A stretch of 64,000 nucleotides of DNA from assembly GCF_017562075.2 (NCBI RefSeq), contig NC_054082.1, positions 4,583,550 through 4,647,549 of the forward strand. The letters are read 5' to 3'. Both the position numbers and the translations under genes were made by a program. The notes below the pieces were generated by a model. That model worked only from the letters and a program-made list of their open reading frames with translations. It was not told where the DNA came from and ran no database searches. The DNA is from Anopheles merus. Its lineage: Eukaryota > Arthropoda > Insecta > Diptera > Culicidae. Of this stretch, positions 13,409 to 25,122 are shown in pieces; the stretch's first letter is position 1; each line of letters begins with the position of its first letter.

Positions 13409-14563
13409 TTTATTGTCAACAAATAAACAGAATCTCTCGCTCTCCTTTATCGCTTTACATGGTATAAAAATTCACCTTACAGGTTCACTGGTAAAACACA
13501 ACTTCTACTCAAAATAGAACACATTATGCCGCAGTTTTGTCTGTTTGTTAAATCCTTGAGAAAACTAAGTCCTGCACTAGCATGTTTACACCACAGCAGC
13601 CTTCTGCTTAGTAGTTGGTTTTGTTTTGTTAAACGCCAATTCCTGCCAATCTCTCTCTAGGATACACTTTCGTATGGAAGAAAAATGGTTTACTTTCTGG
13701 GGAGGTGTTGAAAGATCTGTCTTTTATCTCGCATTTCGCCCTCTTGCACGGGAAACGGAAAGATACAGGCAATAAGGTAAGGGGTGTGCGGGTTTTGGTC
13801 GGGAAAATTGCTAGGGAAGCTGATTTCGCCGTCCTATCAGATTAAGGTGGTGCAAATTTCGAACTACTATTGCCACTACAGACTACTACCGGCTTTGCTT
13901 GCTATACTAGTTAGTTACTACCGTACGAACATTATTCGACTGTAAACGTTAAACGTGCGCCTAAAAATGTGTTGCGTGCGTAAAAGTTGCTTGCAAAATG
14001 TGTCTAAAAATTTACCTATTCTATAAAAAAGCATCTACCCACCGCTGAAGAAGACTCAGTGGCTTTTGTTCGCATAAGAGCCGTTGTAAAGGAGTGTCAT
14101 CGTCTCTTACTGGCCTGTCCCTTATCTACCTGTATTTCCTATGTCGTTTGGTTATTTATATATATATTCCCGCCAGGTACCATTGTTCCCGTATAATGTT
14201 CTATTCTATCTTACCGATCGTGCCGTAAGATTGGTTCTCCCCATTTTAGCACCATAAGTGTAGCATCCATAGCTTTCCATCTCTACTAGCTGGCGTTTCG
14301 CATCGTAGGATGAACAGTTTGTTCAAAGATTCTTTGTTTTTTTTTGTGCATTTTGTTTTGCTGCTGTAAAGGACTTGCTGTTGTTAACTGTTGCATACAC
14401 ACTTTCACCCAAGAAGACTAATATCGGTTTGATTCGTTTCACGATCACACTTTCTCTCCCGGCCTCTCTCTTCCTTTCCATCAAACACACACACACATTC
14501 CCAATTCGAGTGGCGTTCGGTTGTGATGTTCGTTAGTATGTTTGCATTGAGCGCGCGTTCGCA
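13409..14563 (-). other. MPC1: Probable long 3' UTR of MPC1, poly(A) signal at 13409-13414
   Basis: Downstream of the MPC1 stop there are about 1.15 kb with no long open frame and far fewer simple repeats than the surroundings. It ends near TTTATT on the plus strand (AATAAA on the minus strand) at 13409-13414. No earlier AATAAA was noticed on the minus strand. The extent is inferred; an earlier variant signal near 14155 (a TATAAA-like sequence) could be used instead. Confidence 0.35.
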
Positions 14564-14986
14564 TTAGGCTGCTGGTAGAGCTTGAGCTTGCGCTTTCTGC
14601 ATCCGCTCCTTGCCACCCATATGGTGGTACTCGATGAACCGAGCGCCCTGCAAAGCTTGCGCGGTAGTGTTAGTAATGTGACACGCAAATAGCAGCAAGT
14701 TTCTCGGCTGCACCTTCCAGGCGAAGCGCATAAAAACGATCGAGTACAGACAGAGAGCTGCAATGAAGGAAATTAAGCTGTAAGTGTGCTAATTGGCCGC
14801 CGCACCGAACCACTTACCGCCCGTCATCGTGCCGGAAATAATCTTAGGATCTTTCTTCAGATCACCGAGCGCCGCAATAGGGATGCCCCAGTTCGCGACC
14901 GGGCCCCAGAAGTGAGTGCTCATCAGATACTCCCGGAACTCTTTGCTTTTCAGGTTGTTCAACAATTTGCGTCCCATCGTGGCCAT
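14564..14986 (-). CDS. MPC1: Mitochondrial pyruvate carrier subunit 1 (MPC1), 120 aa, two exons
   Basis: Two coding exons on the minus strand, 14986-14818 and 14757-14564 (TAA at 14566-14564), joined across a 60-nt intron with donor GTAAGT and an acceptor ending TGCAG. The spliced product has 120 residues. The family signature STHFWGPVANWGIP lies at about residues 23-36, and FMRFAWKVQPRN with FACH follows after the splice. The conserved arginine of the LQGAR segment, equivalent to the disease-associated Arg97 of human MPC1, is at about residue 96. MPC1 pairs with MPC2 in the inner mitochondrial membrane to import pyruvate into the matrix. The length is close to that of other members (about 107-110 aa), with a short A/Q-rich C-terminal tail. 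The ATG at 14986 was chosen because the frame upstream is not conserved; Met4 is an alternative start. The identification rests on remembered family sequence. Confidence 0.95.
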
Positions 14987-15260
14987 CCTTGCTATCCGGG
15001 GAGGGTGAGGTGCGTTCTGTCTACTGTGCAGGAAGGGTAAAGAGACTTATTGTAAACAACACTTTCTATCGCAACTGCCCAACAACGCCAGCAACAAGAT
15101 ACCATCGATTGCGTAATCATCAAATCTGTGCGAAATTGATGAATGCTACTACCCCGCACCGTGTCCCTACTAACTTACCGCTCGCGATCCGAATGATACC
15201 GACAAAAACACACACACGCACAGGTGGATGAGTTGAGTTCAAGGTCAGAACCGGAAGGTT
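14987..15260 (-). promoter_or_regulatory. MPC1: MPC1 5' UTR with probable intron
   Basis: Upstream of the MPC1 start, the minus strand carries a good splice donor (GCG then GTAAGTTAG; plus-strand complement at 15178-15173). Several AG acceptors lie between 15040 and 14987. The simplest model is a non-coding first exon ending at 15179, followed by an intron of about 150-190 nt that ends just before the ATG. No TATA box was recognised. A short CA run lies at about 15210-15226. This is inferred from splice-site appearance only. Confidence 0.4.
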
Positions 15261-15562
15261 CACGTCGTGCCTGGTTCGAAGATGTCCGCTTCCGTTCACC
15301 AGCACAACCCGGTCGTACTTTTTTTATGTAAGCACCCACCGTCGTATTTACACACCCGCCGGAAATCGCACGATGAAAGCAAATATCAACAACACATCAA
15401 CGCGATTAAAAACAAAACTCCTTTTTTCTTTTTCTTTTCGCTCCCCCTTCAAACTGCTGCTGTCAACATACACGCACAAGGTGTACAAGGCGCCAGATGG
15501 CACATCGCTCTATACATCTTGTAGCAATCGTGCTCGAATTGAAACTGCTCGAACGATTCAAG

Positions 15563-15582
15563 CGAAACGTTTCAACGTTTCG
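15563..15582. repeat. Perfect 9-bp inverted repeat with 2-bp spacer
   Basis: CGAAACGTT, TC, AACGTTTCG. The two 9-bp arms are exactly complementary. It could be a dimeric protein binding site, but chance cannot be excluded. Confidence 0.6.
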
Positions 15583-15731
15583 ATGAGCCGTTACGATTTG
15601 AATTTTGAACCGCAATTACGATCGGTTTGATGATGCAAACGAATACAATGCACTTGCGCAATGCTGAATTACAATGCAACACAGACGTTTGTGTACTGAT
15701 TTGAAACCGTTAATGTTAAAATTTCAAAATC

Positions 15732-15776
15732 ACGTGCCTTCCAATATTTATCCAAACGTGCCTTTCAATATTTATC
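15732..15776. repeat. Two-copy 23-bp tandem duplication
   Basis: ACGTGCCTTCCAATATTTATC and a second copy with one T for C change begin 23 bp apart. It lies in non-coding sequence upstream of MPC1. Confidence 0.8.
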
Positions 15777-16160
15777 GTATTGAGCCCCTGATGAACCCTC
15801 GTTTACTATATCACACAGCACCCTGTTCGACCCGACCATGCGTCCTTTTGTACACCACTTAACTGCATCCCACGATCGCCCCGTACTCAAAAAAAAAACA
15901 TTCCACTCTCTTCCGGCTGACCAGGCCACCGGTGGTGGAACCGTACGAGGCGCAGAGGAGGAGCCGAGCAAGAGAGCGTTGGAAAGATTTGTTTTGTTCA
16001 ATCGCATAAGACTAAATACAAATAGGAAATGAATAAATTTCGTCCTTTCGTGCGTGCATCTCCGCGTAAGCTCTCCACAGTTCGTTCTTGCGCATTTGCA
16101 GCTCCTCGCGCCATCGCTACCGCGCAAGCAGCATCCATTGAGCTTCCTTTTCTCCCCCTA

Positions 16161-16191
<31 letters not shown>

Positions 16192-19100
16192 TTCTCACAC
16201 TCGCTTCATTCGATGCTGCTGCTGCTCCTGCCATAGCCCTTTTCTCAGCTTTTTGTTGTACGGTGCGCTTCTTTCTTCACTTCCCCGCTTCGCCACTGTC
16301 TTCCCCCGCTCCCTCCCCGTTCCTTTCCGAATGCCATTTCCTTTTGGCAGCGATTTTTTTATGTTATTTTTGATTTATGGCTCCTTTGCGGCTGCCAGAG
16401 AGCCCGGCCGCCAGCAGCAGTTTGAGTTGCATGAGAAAATCGTTTTTTTTTTTCTGCGTGTGTTGTGTTTGGTTCTGTCCGACCTTCGATGGACAATGCA
16501 ATACACGCACATGTACATAGAACCCGATATCCTTTCAGCGCCGGCTCTACACACACCGTAAGCCGAGACAACCGGTGAAAGATGAGTCCTTGTAGCACGA
16601 CACAATAGGGCCGGACTGACTGACCACTGCTTGCACCGGGTCACACGCGGAACACCGAACGCCGTGGAACAAAAGGCCAGCCCGACCGGCCACTGCGCAC
16701 TGCACACCACCACCACTGAGACGGTGAAGTACTTCCGCCACTACGGCAACCATAAGAGGGATGTGAACCGTCAACCGACCAGGCCCGTCTGTCGGTCCCT
16801 GGGTGACCCCAAACGTTCACACTGCCCCTGCTCCTTTGCATCCAAAAAGGGTCTAAGGGTACGTTTTTTTACCTGCCTGCGCAACCTTTCGCGCACTTGT
16901 ACGCTACAGTATCACGCTGACCGCAAAAAGGATAGCGCAATCCTGCGCAGACGCAACCGACGATGATGAATGATGAGCCAGAAGAAAAAAAAACAGCAAC
17001 CCAAGCAGACCCCACAACCTTTCGGGGTAATTTGGGTTAACTGGTTTTTTAAATAGGTTCAGAGGGTAAAGGGTTAAAAGGTAAGGTACACCGGGCCGGC
17101 ACTCGATTAGTTCCTTGTCGCAGTGCCGAACTGCCGAACCCTAATTGGTTATGGAGTGCCGCCGTCTGCTCGCCGATCGATCTACCTGCTACAGTTCGGC
17201 AGAACCGATCTTTATGCCAATCATCCTGCAAAAGCTACGAGTACTTCAACGGCTCACAGGAGGACAATGAGCAGCAACGGTCGCATCAAAATCGCATTAG
17301 TCGCGCCATCGCAGCAACGTTTTTAACGACATCTGCCGTGCCAACGGTGCGCCGCCATTGCCTAACTATGATCTATCGAGAGTGAAGGTACAGATCGAAC
17401 ATCTAACGATTTGCTCTAACCTTTGTTCTCGGGTTTGTTTTCCTTTGCCCGCCGGTCTCACGCATCAGATCACCGGCCAAAGGCGCATCATCCGCCAAAA
17501 AAAAAAGCTAAACCCGGCGTGGCCTTTCGCGGTCAAGCAAAAGTGCACACAAAAGGGCCATCTTCTCTTCCGCCAGCGTGCATGTGTGTGGCTGGGCGCG
17601 GGCTAAAACAAATATCTCCAATCCCCCATTGTCCCCGAAGCCCGCCAGCATGTAACCAGCACTGCTGCTTTTGCTGCTGCTGCTGCTGCTGTCTTAACCC
17701 GGTCGGGCCAAAGCGGTCGTCAGCGGCGCATCACCGCGTGGTGAGAGGGCACAATTGAACGCACTACTGGTTTTGGTTTTGCGGATATGCTTGCGTTGTT
17801 GTTTTTTCCGTTCCTCGGAATCTCCTCGATGGCCTCGGCCAAATGGCATTTAATGTGGCAATACACACATGCACAGCATTCCCGCGCGCGCGCGCGCCAT
17901 TCCTCCCGTTTGCGCCCGGAGGCTGATAACTCCCTGCGCAACTTCTATGCGTGTCTTACGGGTCTCTCTTCTCTCTTCGCTCCCGGCGCTTGTGGGAAAG
18001 TTCCCAGCTTTTCCGGCCGCGATCCGCGCACAGGAAACAGGTCACCGGAGACCTGAATGGAATGGGGGCACACCGGGATGCTGTGCTGACCGTTGTCTGT
18101 CCAGCGAGGACGAGTTGCTGCTGCCCCGCCCAGATTCTTCACCGATGCAGATTTTCACGCTTCGCTTCGCGGTAACACTTCGACAGGAAGCGCGCTCCTC
18201 TGGTCGCAACGGCATGGACGAGCATGAACTGGACACCACCAGCAGGAGAAGCAATAACAACATTACCAACAAAAAAAAAACGATCACTCAAACACGCCAG
18301 CAGCAAGCAAAATCCCCGCGCATACATTAATGCACCACCCTAGCCAAAACCCCGTTTTGTGCACACCTTCAGCATGCCGGCGTCTTCTCTATCTTGTCTC
18401 TCTGTTTAAGACATCGAAAGAAGCACACACACACGCACGCACACGCACACGAAGACACAAACTGCCCATCCTTTCGGTTGTCCACGCAGTAAGGCCAAAC
18501 GGGAAAGGATCGGCCACTAAAGGGGGAACAACGGATTCCGATTCCCCCTGGTGGCCGCCTGTGCATAGCTGCTCTCTCCCCTTGGGCGAAGAGCGCGCAG
18601 GCTCATCTTCACTATTTGCTGTTTCAACCCCTATTTGGTCAACTTCCCCCCTCCCGTTGAACCATTTACGCAGACCAAGCCAGCGCGCATCATCGACAGC
18701 GCATTATCTTGTCTCTTTTGGACGCTGCTGCCTTTGCTGCTGCTGCTGCTGCAGGGGGAACTGTGTATATTAATGTTTTTGTTATTAAAATATTATAATG
18801 TGGACCTTCTTTTTTCGTCTATTCATCCCTTTAAATAGGCTGTCCAGTTTTGTGCGAGTAGGACACACTCGGAGGAAAAAAAAAGACAAGTTGGTCCGCT
18901 GCCGCTCCTCCAAGGATGTGGTGTTTCATAGACATCGCAGCAGCGTAGCGCTTAAAGGAAGGAGAATGCGTCCTAGCCCAAAAGGATGAGGATTCTTGGC
19001 GGTGATGCCTCTGTTTTCTTTCTTCCCCCTGCCACTCTCGGGCACAACTATCTTTACCGTACCAGCTAGCTTGACGGAACGCCGATTACACAACTCCCCT

Positions 19101-19442
19101 TTTTGCCGGAATTGCGGAGTTTTGGTCGAAGCATCCAGCAGCTGATTCGGCGCATCAAAAAAAGGCATCCCTCGAGAACAGACCACTTTGAAAAAGTGAT
19201 CACCCTGAAGCTATTTGTATCCCGGTTAGCCGGAAAAAGGTCTCTCGGGCTGACGTCTTGCAGCGTAAGTCACCTCTTATGTGGTGTCATCTTGGTGTGT
19301 CATCTTGCTGCAATCATTGCCCGCTGGGTGTAGTACCCTGACAACCCCGGATGACCCCGGACTGTGCGACTGCCCTACGGCAGAGCTGGAGTTTGCAAAG
19401 AGTTTGCACTGACCGACGCGGAATGTATTTAGGTACTGTGAA

Positions 19443-19448
19443 TTTATT
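19443..19448 (-). terminator. Candidate poly(A) signal of the tandem-module gene
   Basis: TTTATT on the plus strand reads AATAAA on the minus strand, about 520 nt downstream of the stop codon at 19970. It is the first canonical hexamer noticed in that direction. Position alone supports the call. Confidence 0.35.
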
Positions 19449-19969
19449 CCTTCACTGTTCGTTAATTGGTATAAAAACAGGTCTCCGCTTCGCTTCGAGA
19501 TTCGATTCTGAGTGTAAAAACAAGGCAGCTCCTGTGTATATATGTATAAAAAAAGGAATCTATTACAACTATAGATGCGCACGGGCATCCCCTACCGTTT
19601 GCTGTTTTTTGTAGCTATTTAAACTCTAACGTTCCTCGTGGTGGGAACTCGTGCGGACGGCAACAATTACATCATGTTGGAATGGATGGAGAATAAATCT
19701 TACGTGTTTTCTTTGTACGTTAGTTTTGCACAATTAACCTACCTTTTTACCTTGCTAGTAGCTCGAGCTTCGAGAATGCAATTCTGGTTGCATATTGCAT
19801 GGATGGAATGAATTCTTGTTAGCGCAGGGAAATGGGGAACCTCACTTCCACCTGCACTATTATACCCTTTTTCCACCGATCAGCGGAAATGGGTAGAGGG
19901 TTTAAAATATAATGGCGTACTCTCGCTCTCTCTCTCTCTGATTCGCTTGCGCCTCATCGCGCCTACCTC

Positions 19970-22900
19970 CTAGCTCTGGAGATTCCGGCGCAGCAATATC
20001 CACCCGAACAGCGACACAAAGACGACGATGGTAAACTGCACCTGCAGGGCGGCCGCCCCGGCCAGACGGCACTTGAACGTCTCGAACCGCGATTCCTTAT
20101 CATTCACGATGTTCTCGAACTCGGCCTCGACCAGCTGCCCGTCATAGTAGGTGATCAGATCCTCGTACGGATACTCGAACCCTTGCAGGCACTCGCACTT
20201 ATAGCCGCCCGTTTCGTACCCGCGGCCCAGGATCGGGACACACTGAAAAGGGAAAAGGAGAGTGCAAAGAACAGCAGAAGGTGAGCAGAATGCATTGCAA
20301 ATTGTCCATCGTGTGTGTGTGGGAACGGGGGTATCGGTTGCGCAGCGCAAATCCGTGCGATTCCGAGTCCCGTCCCATTATTACAGTGCTGCACTTTTAA
20401 TAGGTCAATGTCCTTTGGGCAGTGCATAATCAAATACGTTCGTTCGTTGCATTTCCGTGGCGCAGTGTGTGTGTGTGTGAGTGTCTGGGAGTCTGGGACG
20501 TCCAACCCTATTTTCGCTTTGTTGCCGAAGCTGTGTGCTGGAGGAAATGAATACCCCCTCGGCCCGGGCACTCCGGCACAGCTCGCACAACGGTGATCGC
20601 ATTACAACGGTTTACCCCCTCCCTTCCCCGCTGTTGCTCCCGAAGGGGTCCATTTTTCCGTTCGTTTTCCGTTCTCTCGTCCAACCGAGAACAAAAGCAA
20701 ATCTTCAAGTTTCACGATGGCCGATGCAACCACACGTCCGAGTTCGAGACAGGAATATGGGGTGGAAGAGTATGGGTTTAAGGGAAACAACAGGCCAATG
20801 CACAAAATCGTGCCCGACGGTGGCGAGACAAGAAAGCGGAAAGGATGAATAGGAACGTTGGACCGGGAAAGCGGACCCGTAACGTTTGCGCACAGCACAG
20901 CATTTGAGCCGAGAGAGAGAAAGAGAGAAGAGAAAACAAAAAACCAAGGGCAGGAAGGGAAAAACGCATGATCCGCGCGCGCATACTTACGTATGAAGAC
21001 TTCTCGTCGCATTTGTGAGTGTTTTTGAATGCATTCGGCTCGTAATAATCATCCGGACATTGGTTGATATCCAGCTGGAGCATGTTCATTGAAACTGCAA
21101 CGACTCCCCTGCAGAGCGGACAATTCGGCGGGAGAGTGGAAGAAAACAGAACAAACAAAAAACAAAACAAAAGGCAGTTAGAAAATGGTGCGACAGAGAG
21201 GCACAAGACCAACAAACGGGCCGCGTTTGGTAAAGGAATAGAAACGGACAAAAAAAAACCCAGGCAGTTAAAACTGCATTTCCGGTTCAAATGGTCCGCC
21301 GCGCTATGCTTACTTGAATTCTAGCTTCGCCTTCAGGCTGTCCCAGCCGAAGAACGGCACCGCGTACGTTATGAGCCACTTCTTCACGTAGCCCTTGCAG
21401 TCGAACTCGGGCGTCGTCCAGTAGCCGTGATCCATCGTGGCCGCGTGGTAGAAGTTCGGGAAGTGCTCGTACCGTTGCGCATACTCGCCCGTCTCGTTGT
21501 GGCGCAGCCGAATCTTCAGATAGTACTTCTCGAGCGAATCGAAGTTAGTGGCCCACCGCTGCTTCAGCAGCCGGAAGAACGGTTTGTCGATGTACTCCTC
21601 GCCCGTCTTGTTGTACCGGGCCAAATCTTCCAGATTGAACTTGCGCGTGTTCAGCTCGCGCTTGTACGCGTACGGTCCGAACAGGGTGCGGTTCGGGAAC
21701 TTCCTGCGATCCCACAGCGTGGTCGCGGACCAGATGCGCGTGTTGCCCAGCACGAGCGCGAGCGTTTCGCCCATCATCTGGTCCTCGGTCAGCGGTTTGT
21801 CGGCCACCCGCTTGCCGGAGTACACCTCGCTCGGGTCCGAAATTTGCAGGAAAGCGCTGATAAAGTTCGCCAACCGGATGGCCATCTTGGCCTCGTTCTC
21901 GAACTGCTTCTGCGCTTCGTACGCAAACTCGCCGGTCAGCATCAGATCCTGCGGGTGGTAGTTCTTGCACGAGCGTGCATTTACGCCCAAAATGAACTTG
22001 AGCACCTCGTTGATGTTGAGCTTGTGGGAGTGCAGCGAGCTCGGCCCGGTCGTGAAGTTCTTGTACTCGTAGTACCGGTTCAGGTACTGCTCCCTCACGT
22101 ACGATGGCGCACGGAACCACTTGATCGGTACCTTTTGTACCCCTGGAAGGGAGAAAAACACCCAATATTCATTAAATGACCCAATACCACACACACAAGC
22201 CGAGGGCAGTACACTCACATCCTATCTTCATGCAATCGAACCCATTGTAGAACTGCTCGTCCGAGGCACGCTCGAGGATCTCGCCCAGATAGGGCCTCCG
22301 AACGACGCCCGGCAAGCGGTACCCCGGTTTACAGCGACACTGATAGCCGCCCCTCCGGAATCCCCACCCATCTATCGGTTCACATTCGGTCGTTTCCTTC
22401 TTGCAGCGCGCCGTGTCGGCGAATATGTTCGGTCCCTTGTTGCCCTCGCCCTTGGGGCATTGGTTTATGTCGATTCGTTCGAAATCCATTTCCAGCACCG
22501 AAACGGCCGTATATCTGTAGCAAAGGGAGAAAGGTAGACACACAAATAATGCAATCTATCCCCAAAGAAACCCCACCACTCCCCCTCCTGCACCACACTT
22601 ACGTCGGATACTCGATGTGCCGGAACTGGGTGTGGCGCGGGTAAATGTCGGCAATCGGTGTAACGGCCGCCACCAGCCACTTGTTCGACCGGCGGCAGTC
22701 AAAGTACGGCTTGGTGAACTTCACCGGGCCCGGGTTTTCGTCCGCCCCCGGCGGCCCATGGAACGTAAACGTTTCGTTCGTGTTGTTCGCGTACCGGATC
22801 TCCACCTGGTAGGTCGTCTTTGTGTCGTGCCGCTTGTCCACATTGTCCGGCAGCCACAGGTTGTACCACTCGTTGATGTGGTAGTTCTTTATCGTGTAGT

Positions 22901-23507
22901 CGTGCAGCGCCGAGTCCGGCGGAAACGCACCCAAATCGCGCACGTAGAACGTGTTCAGCGTGGAGATCTTCTGCAGATGGATCGGATCGTTGAAATCGTC
23001 CTCCCGGTAGGTGCGGGGCGCAAACCGGGGGAACGTCTTGTTGAAGAACCCACGGTACGAGGAGGAGAACGACGAGTTCGGCGCAAAGTAGATGGCGGAC
23101 GCGTTAATGTGCCGATTGGACGACACGTCCGCGACGGTCGACAGGAAGTAGTACATCATGCCCGGATCGTACGTATCGTTGATGGCCGGCCGGATGAAGC
23201 GACTCTGCAGTATGTAGCTCCAGAAGAACGCCCGACTCAGCGCCATGTTGTGCAGGTGCAGCAGGGCCGTCCGGTTGGGGAACACCGGATTGATGTTTAC
23301 ATCCTTAATGTCCGGCAGGTGGGAGACGCTGTCCTCGGGCAGCGTTAGATCGCGCGGCGGCAGGATTGGGCAGTTGTCGCCGTTCACCTTGTCGAACCGC
23401 ACCTTGATCTCATCGAACGCGTCCTTTGGCTGCCATTCGTACTGGGCCAACACGCCCATCAGCGTGAGCACAGCGAACAGCCCATAGCTGCGCCACAGCA
23501 AACCCAT
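19970..23507 (-). CDS. Single-pass membrane protein with two tandem GPR158-like (Cache-type plus EGF-like) modules, 806 aa, five exons
   Basis: Exons on the minus strand: 23507-22603, 22514-22219, 22142-21314, 21108-20991, 20242-19970 (TAG at the end). All junctions are GT-AG and the joined frame is 806 codons plus stop. Residues 1-22 form a signal peptide. Sequons cluster in module 1 (about N78, N110, N135, N144, N156, N241, N244), indicating a glycosylated ectodomain. Module 1 ends in PYFDCRRSNKWLV, then IDINQCP and cysteines at 321, 339, 346, 361, 363 and 396. Module 2 has EFDCKGYVKKWLITYAVPFFG, then LDINQCP and cysteines at 694, 710, 717, 732, 734 and 774. The pattern with NTHKC and CVPI.G.G...GGYKCEC matches the remembered EGF-like region of GPR158/GPR179, which follows a Cache domain there. 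One helix (about 779-800) is followed by a short RRNLQS tail and a stop, so no seven-helix domain is present. Ligand and role are unknown, and I cannot name an ortholog. Confidence 0.9.
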
Positions 23508-23760
23508 TTTCCTGTGGACCTTCTTGTACCAACCCGGTCCGGTCGCGATTCACCTTCCGCCTACTCTAACCTCCCCCCGTGGTAATAAGGCACTTTTGGT
23601 GGGGAAAACGAAAAGATTTGTTTCAAATACCGATACTTTACGCCAGACAGCTCATTTCACCTGACACACCCAACAAAACTGTTTAACAATGGCAGACAGC
23701 GCTGGACGCAGGTTCGCCCAGTGCGCGTTTGACGTTTCCAAGCAAGAAGACCTAGAAGAC
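23508..23760 (-). promoter_or_regulatory. Probable 5' UTR and promoter of the tandem-module gene
   Basis: The ATG at 23507 is preceded on the minus strand by an A-rich leader (context GGAAA ATG) with no obvious splice acceptor, so the 5' UTR is probably continuous with coding exon 1. A TTTGACGTTTCCAA element lies at about 23728-23741, some 220 nt upstream of the start. The same 14-mer recurs at about 52563-52576. No TATA box was recognised and the transcription start is not defined. Confidence 0.3.
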
Positions 23761-25095
23761 CGACAGTGACGTTTTAGATCAGAGGGTGATTCAGTGGGCG
23801 TACGTGCTTGGGTGCATTGCGTTCTCTCGCTACAAATGGTTTTTTATGTGTTTCCATGCTTCGAATGCTATCCTCTCTCTTTGTTGGTAGTGTTTGAGAC
23901 TCAATCAAACTTTTGCTCCGAGTTCTATTTTGCGGGTCTGCACACATAAATAACAAAATTGTGGACTAATTCATTCATTTTTATGTTTGTTCATTATTTT
24001 TTATTCTTATTTGTTCCATTATTTTGCCCCCTTCTACACTTCTCCCCCTCGCATTCCGAATCTAAACTAAAAAAAACATGCTCATCGCACCCCTACAGCA
24101 TCGGCTGCGGTCAACGAGCGGCAGTCAAGGTCACCCACAGCAGCCACCCTCTCGCAACTGACAGCCTACATATATGCGCGTGCTGTCACACTGCCGTCAC
24201 TGTTCGTTCAATTCAAATCGAACCGAATTCGGTTACGTCGACTCGAACCACGCGCTGCTATGTCGACGCTCACTTGTTTGTTTATTCGCGAGCCGGTCGA
24301 GTGAGAGAGAGAGAGGGGAAGACAAAAAGAAAAACAACAAAACGGGTCAATGCACTTCGCGAAACGCAAATTGGCGCAGCGAATGCAACGCGACGCGAAA
24401 AGCAAAGGAGCGCTTCTTGGCCGCTAAATACGGCAAGAAATGGCCATAAATCAATTTACAGCCGTCTGTGTTTGGATGATCGAGACGATCGTTGGCCCAC
24501 GTGATGATAAAATTGGGTTATACGCATGAGATCATGGGTCAGAATAGGTGCATTGAATGAAAGTGGAAGGATGTGCTCAAAGTTTTTTTTGTAAGTATAT
24601 GCTGTTAAATCATCACTTCACAATCACTTTCACGCATAAAAAGTATTTAAAGGTTAATCGACCCCTTTCGAATGCAGTTTTGGAACGCGCATATTAATAA
24701 TGAAATACGCCCTTGAAAGCGAAAAGCCCACTCCGTCACGTACTCCCAACAGGTCAAGTAATTTTAAAAACAAAATACAACATTCAAACCCTACTACAAC
24801 ACCCGAATGCATCGGTGGAACAAATTCGCTCAAGTTACGCTCGCGCACGCCTGTAAAAATACAACCACCAACAGTGCAACGAAAACAACCTGCCCACCCT
24901 GCACCCAACACCTTATCCATTGCTCCCCATCTCCCCCACCCAGATAATCGGAAATCGAAAAAAAAACCCTCTAACCCGCCTCCCCCTTCCGCAACCATAC
25001 GCGCAACGGATCTCGCGCAAAAACAGATTCAATCGACCCGACCGATCCGAGAAGGAGAGTGCAATGCACTTTTTATCTTTTTATTTTCGGCAACA

Positions 25096-25122
25096 GCTGC
25101 TGCTGCTGCTGCTGCTGCTGCC
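25096..25122. repeat. (CTG)n trinucleotide run
   Basis: About nine CTG units. Other CTG/CAG runs lie near 17658-17691, 18738-18754 and 36508-36527. Confidence 0.9.

Larger units (their letters stand above)
15261..19440. other. Non-coding between MPC1 and the next gene, no gene recognised
   Basis: Contains a CT run (about 16160-16190), a CTG run (17658-17691), a CGCG-rich patch (about 17884-17898) and short CA runs. A plus-strand frame at 16631-16966 shows some codon-like bias but no known domain. The region upstream of MPC1 probably holds its promoter. Confidence 0.5.

Noticed and set aside
21427..22179. 250-codon plus-strand open frame opposite exon 3 of the tandem-module gene
   Set aside because: It is the antisense shadow of a GC-biased coding exon. 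Its product is V/L/R/E-rich with no family features, whereas the minus strand has conserved motifs and consistent splice sites.
22617..23348. 243-codon plus-strand open frame opposite exon 1 of the same gene
   Set aside because: Same reason: an antisense shadow, with repetitive V/R/G/H composition.
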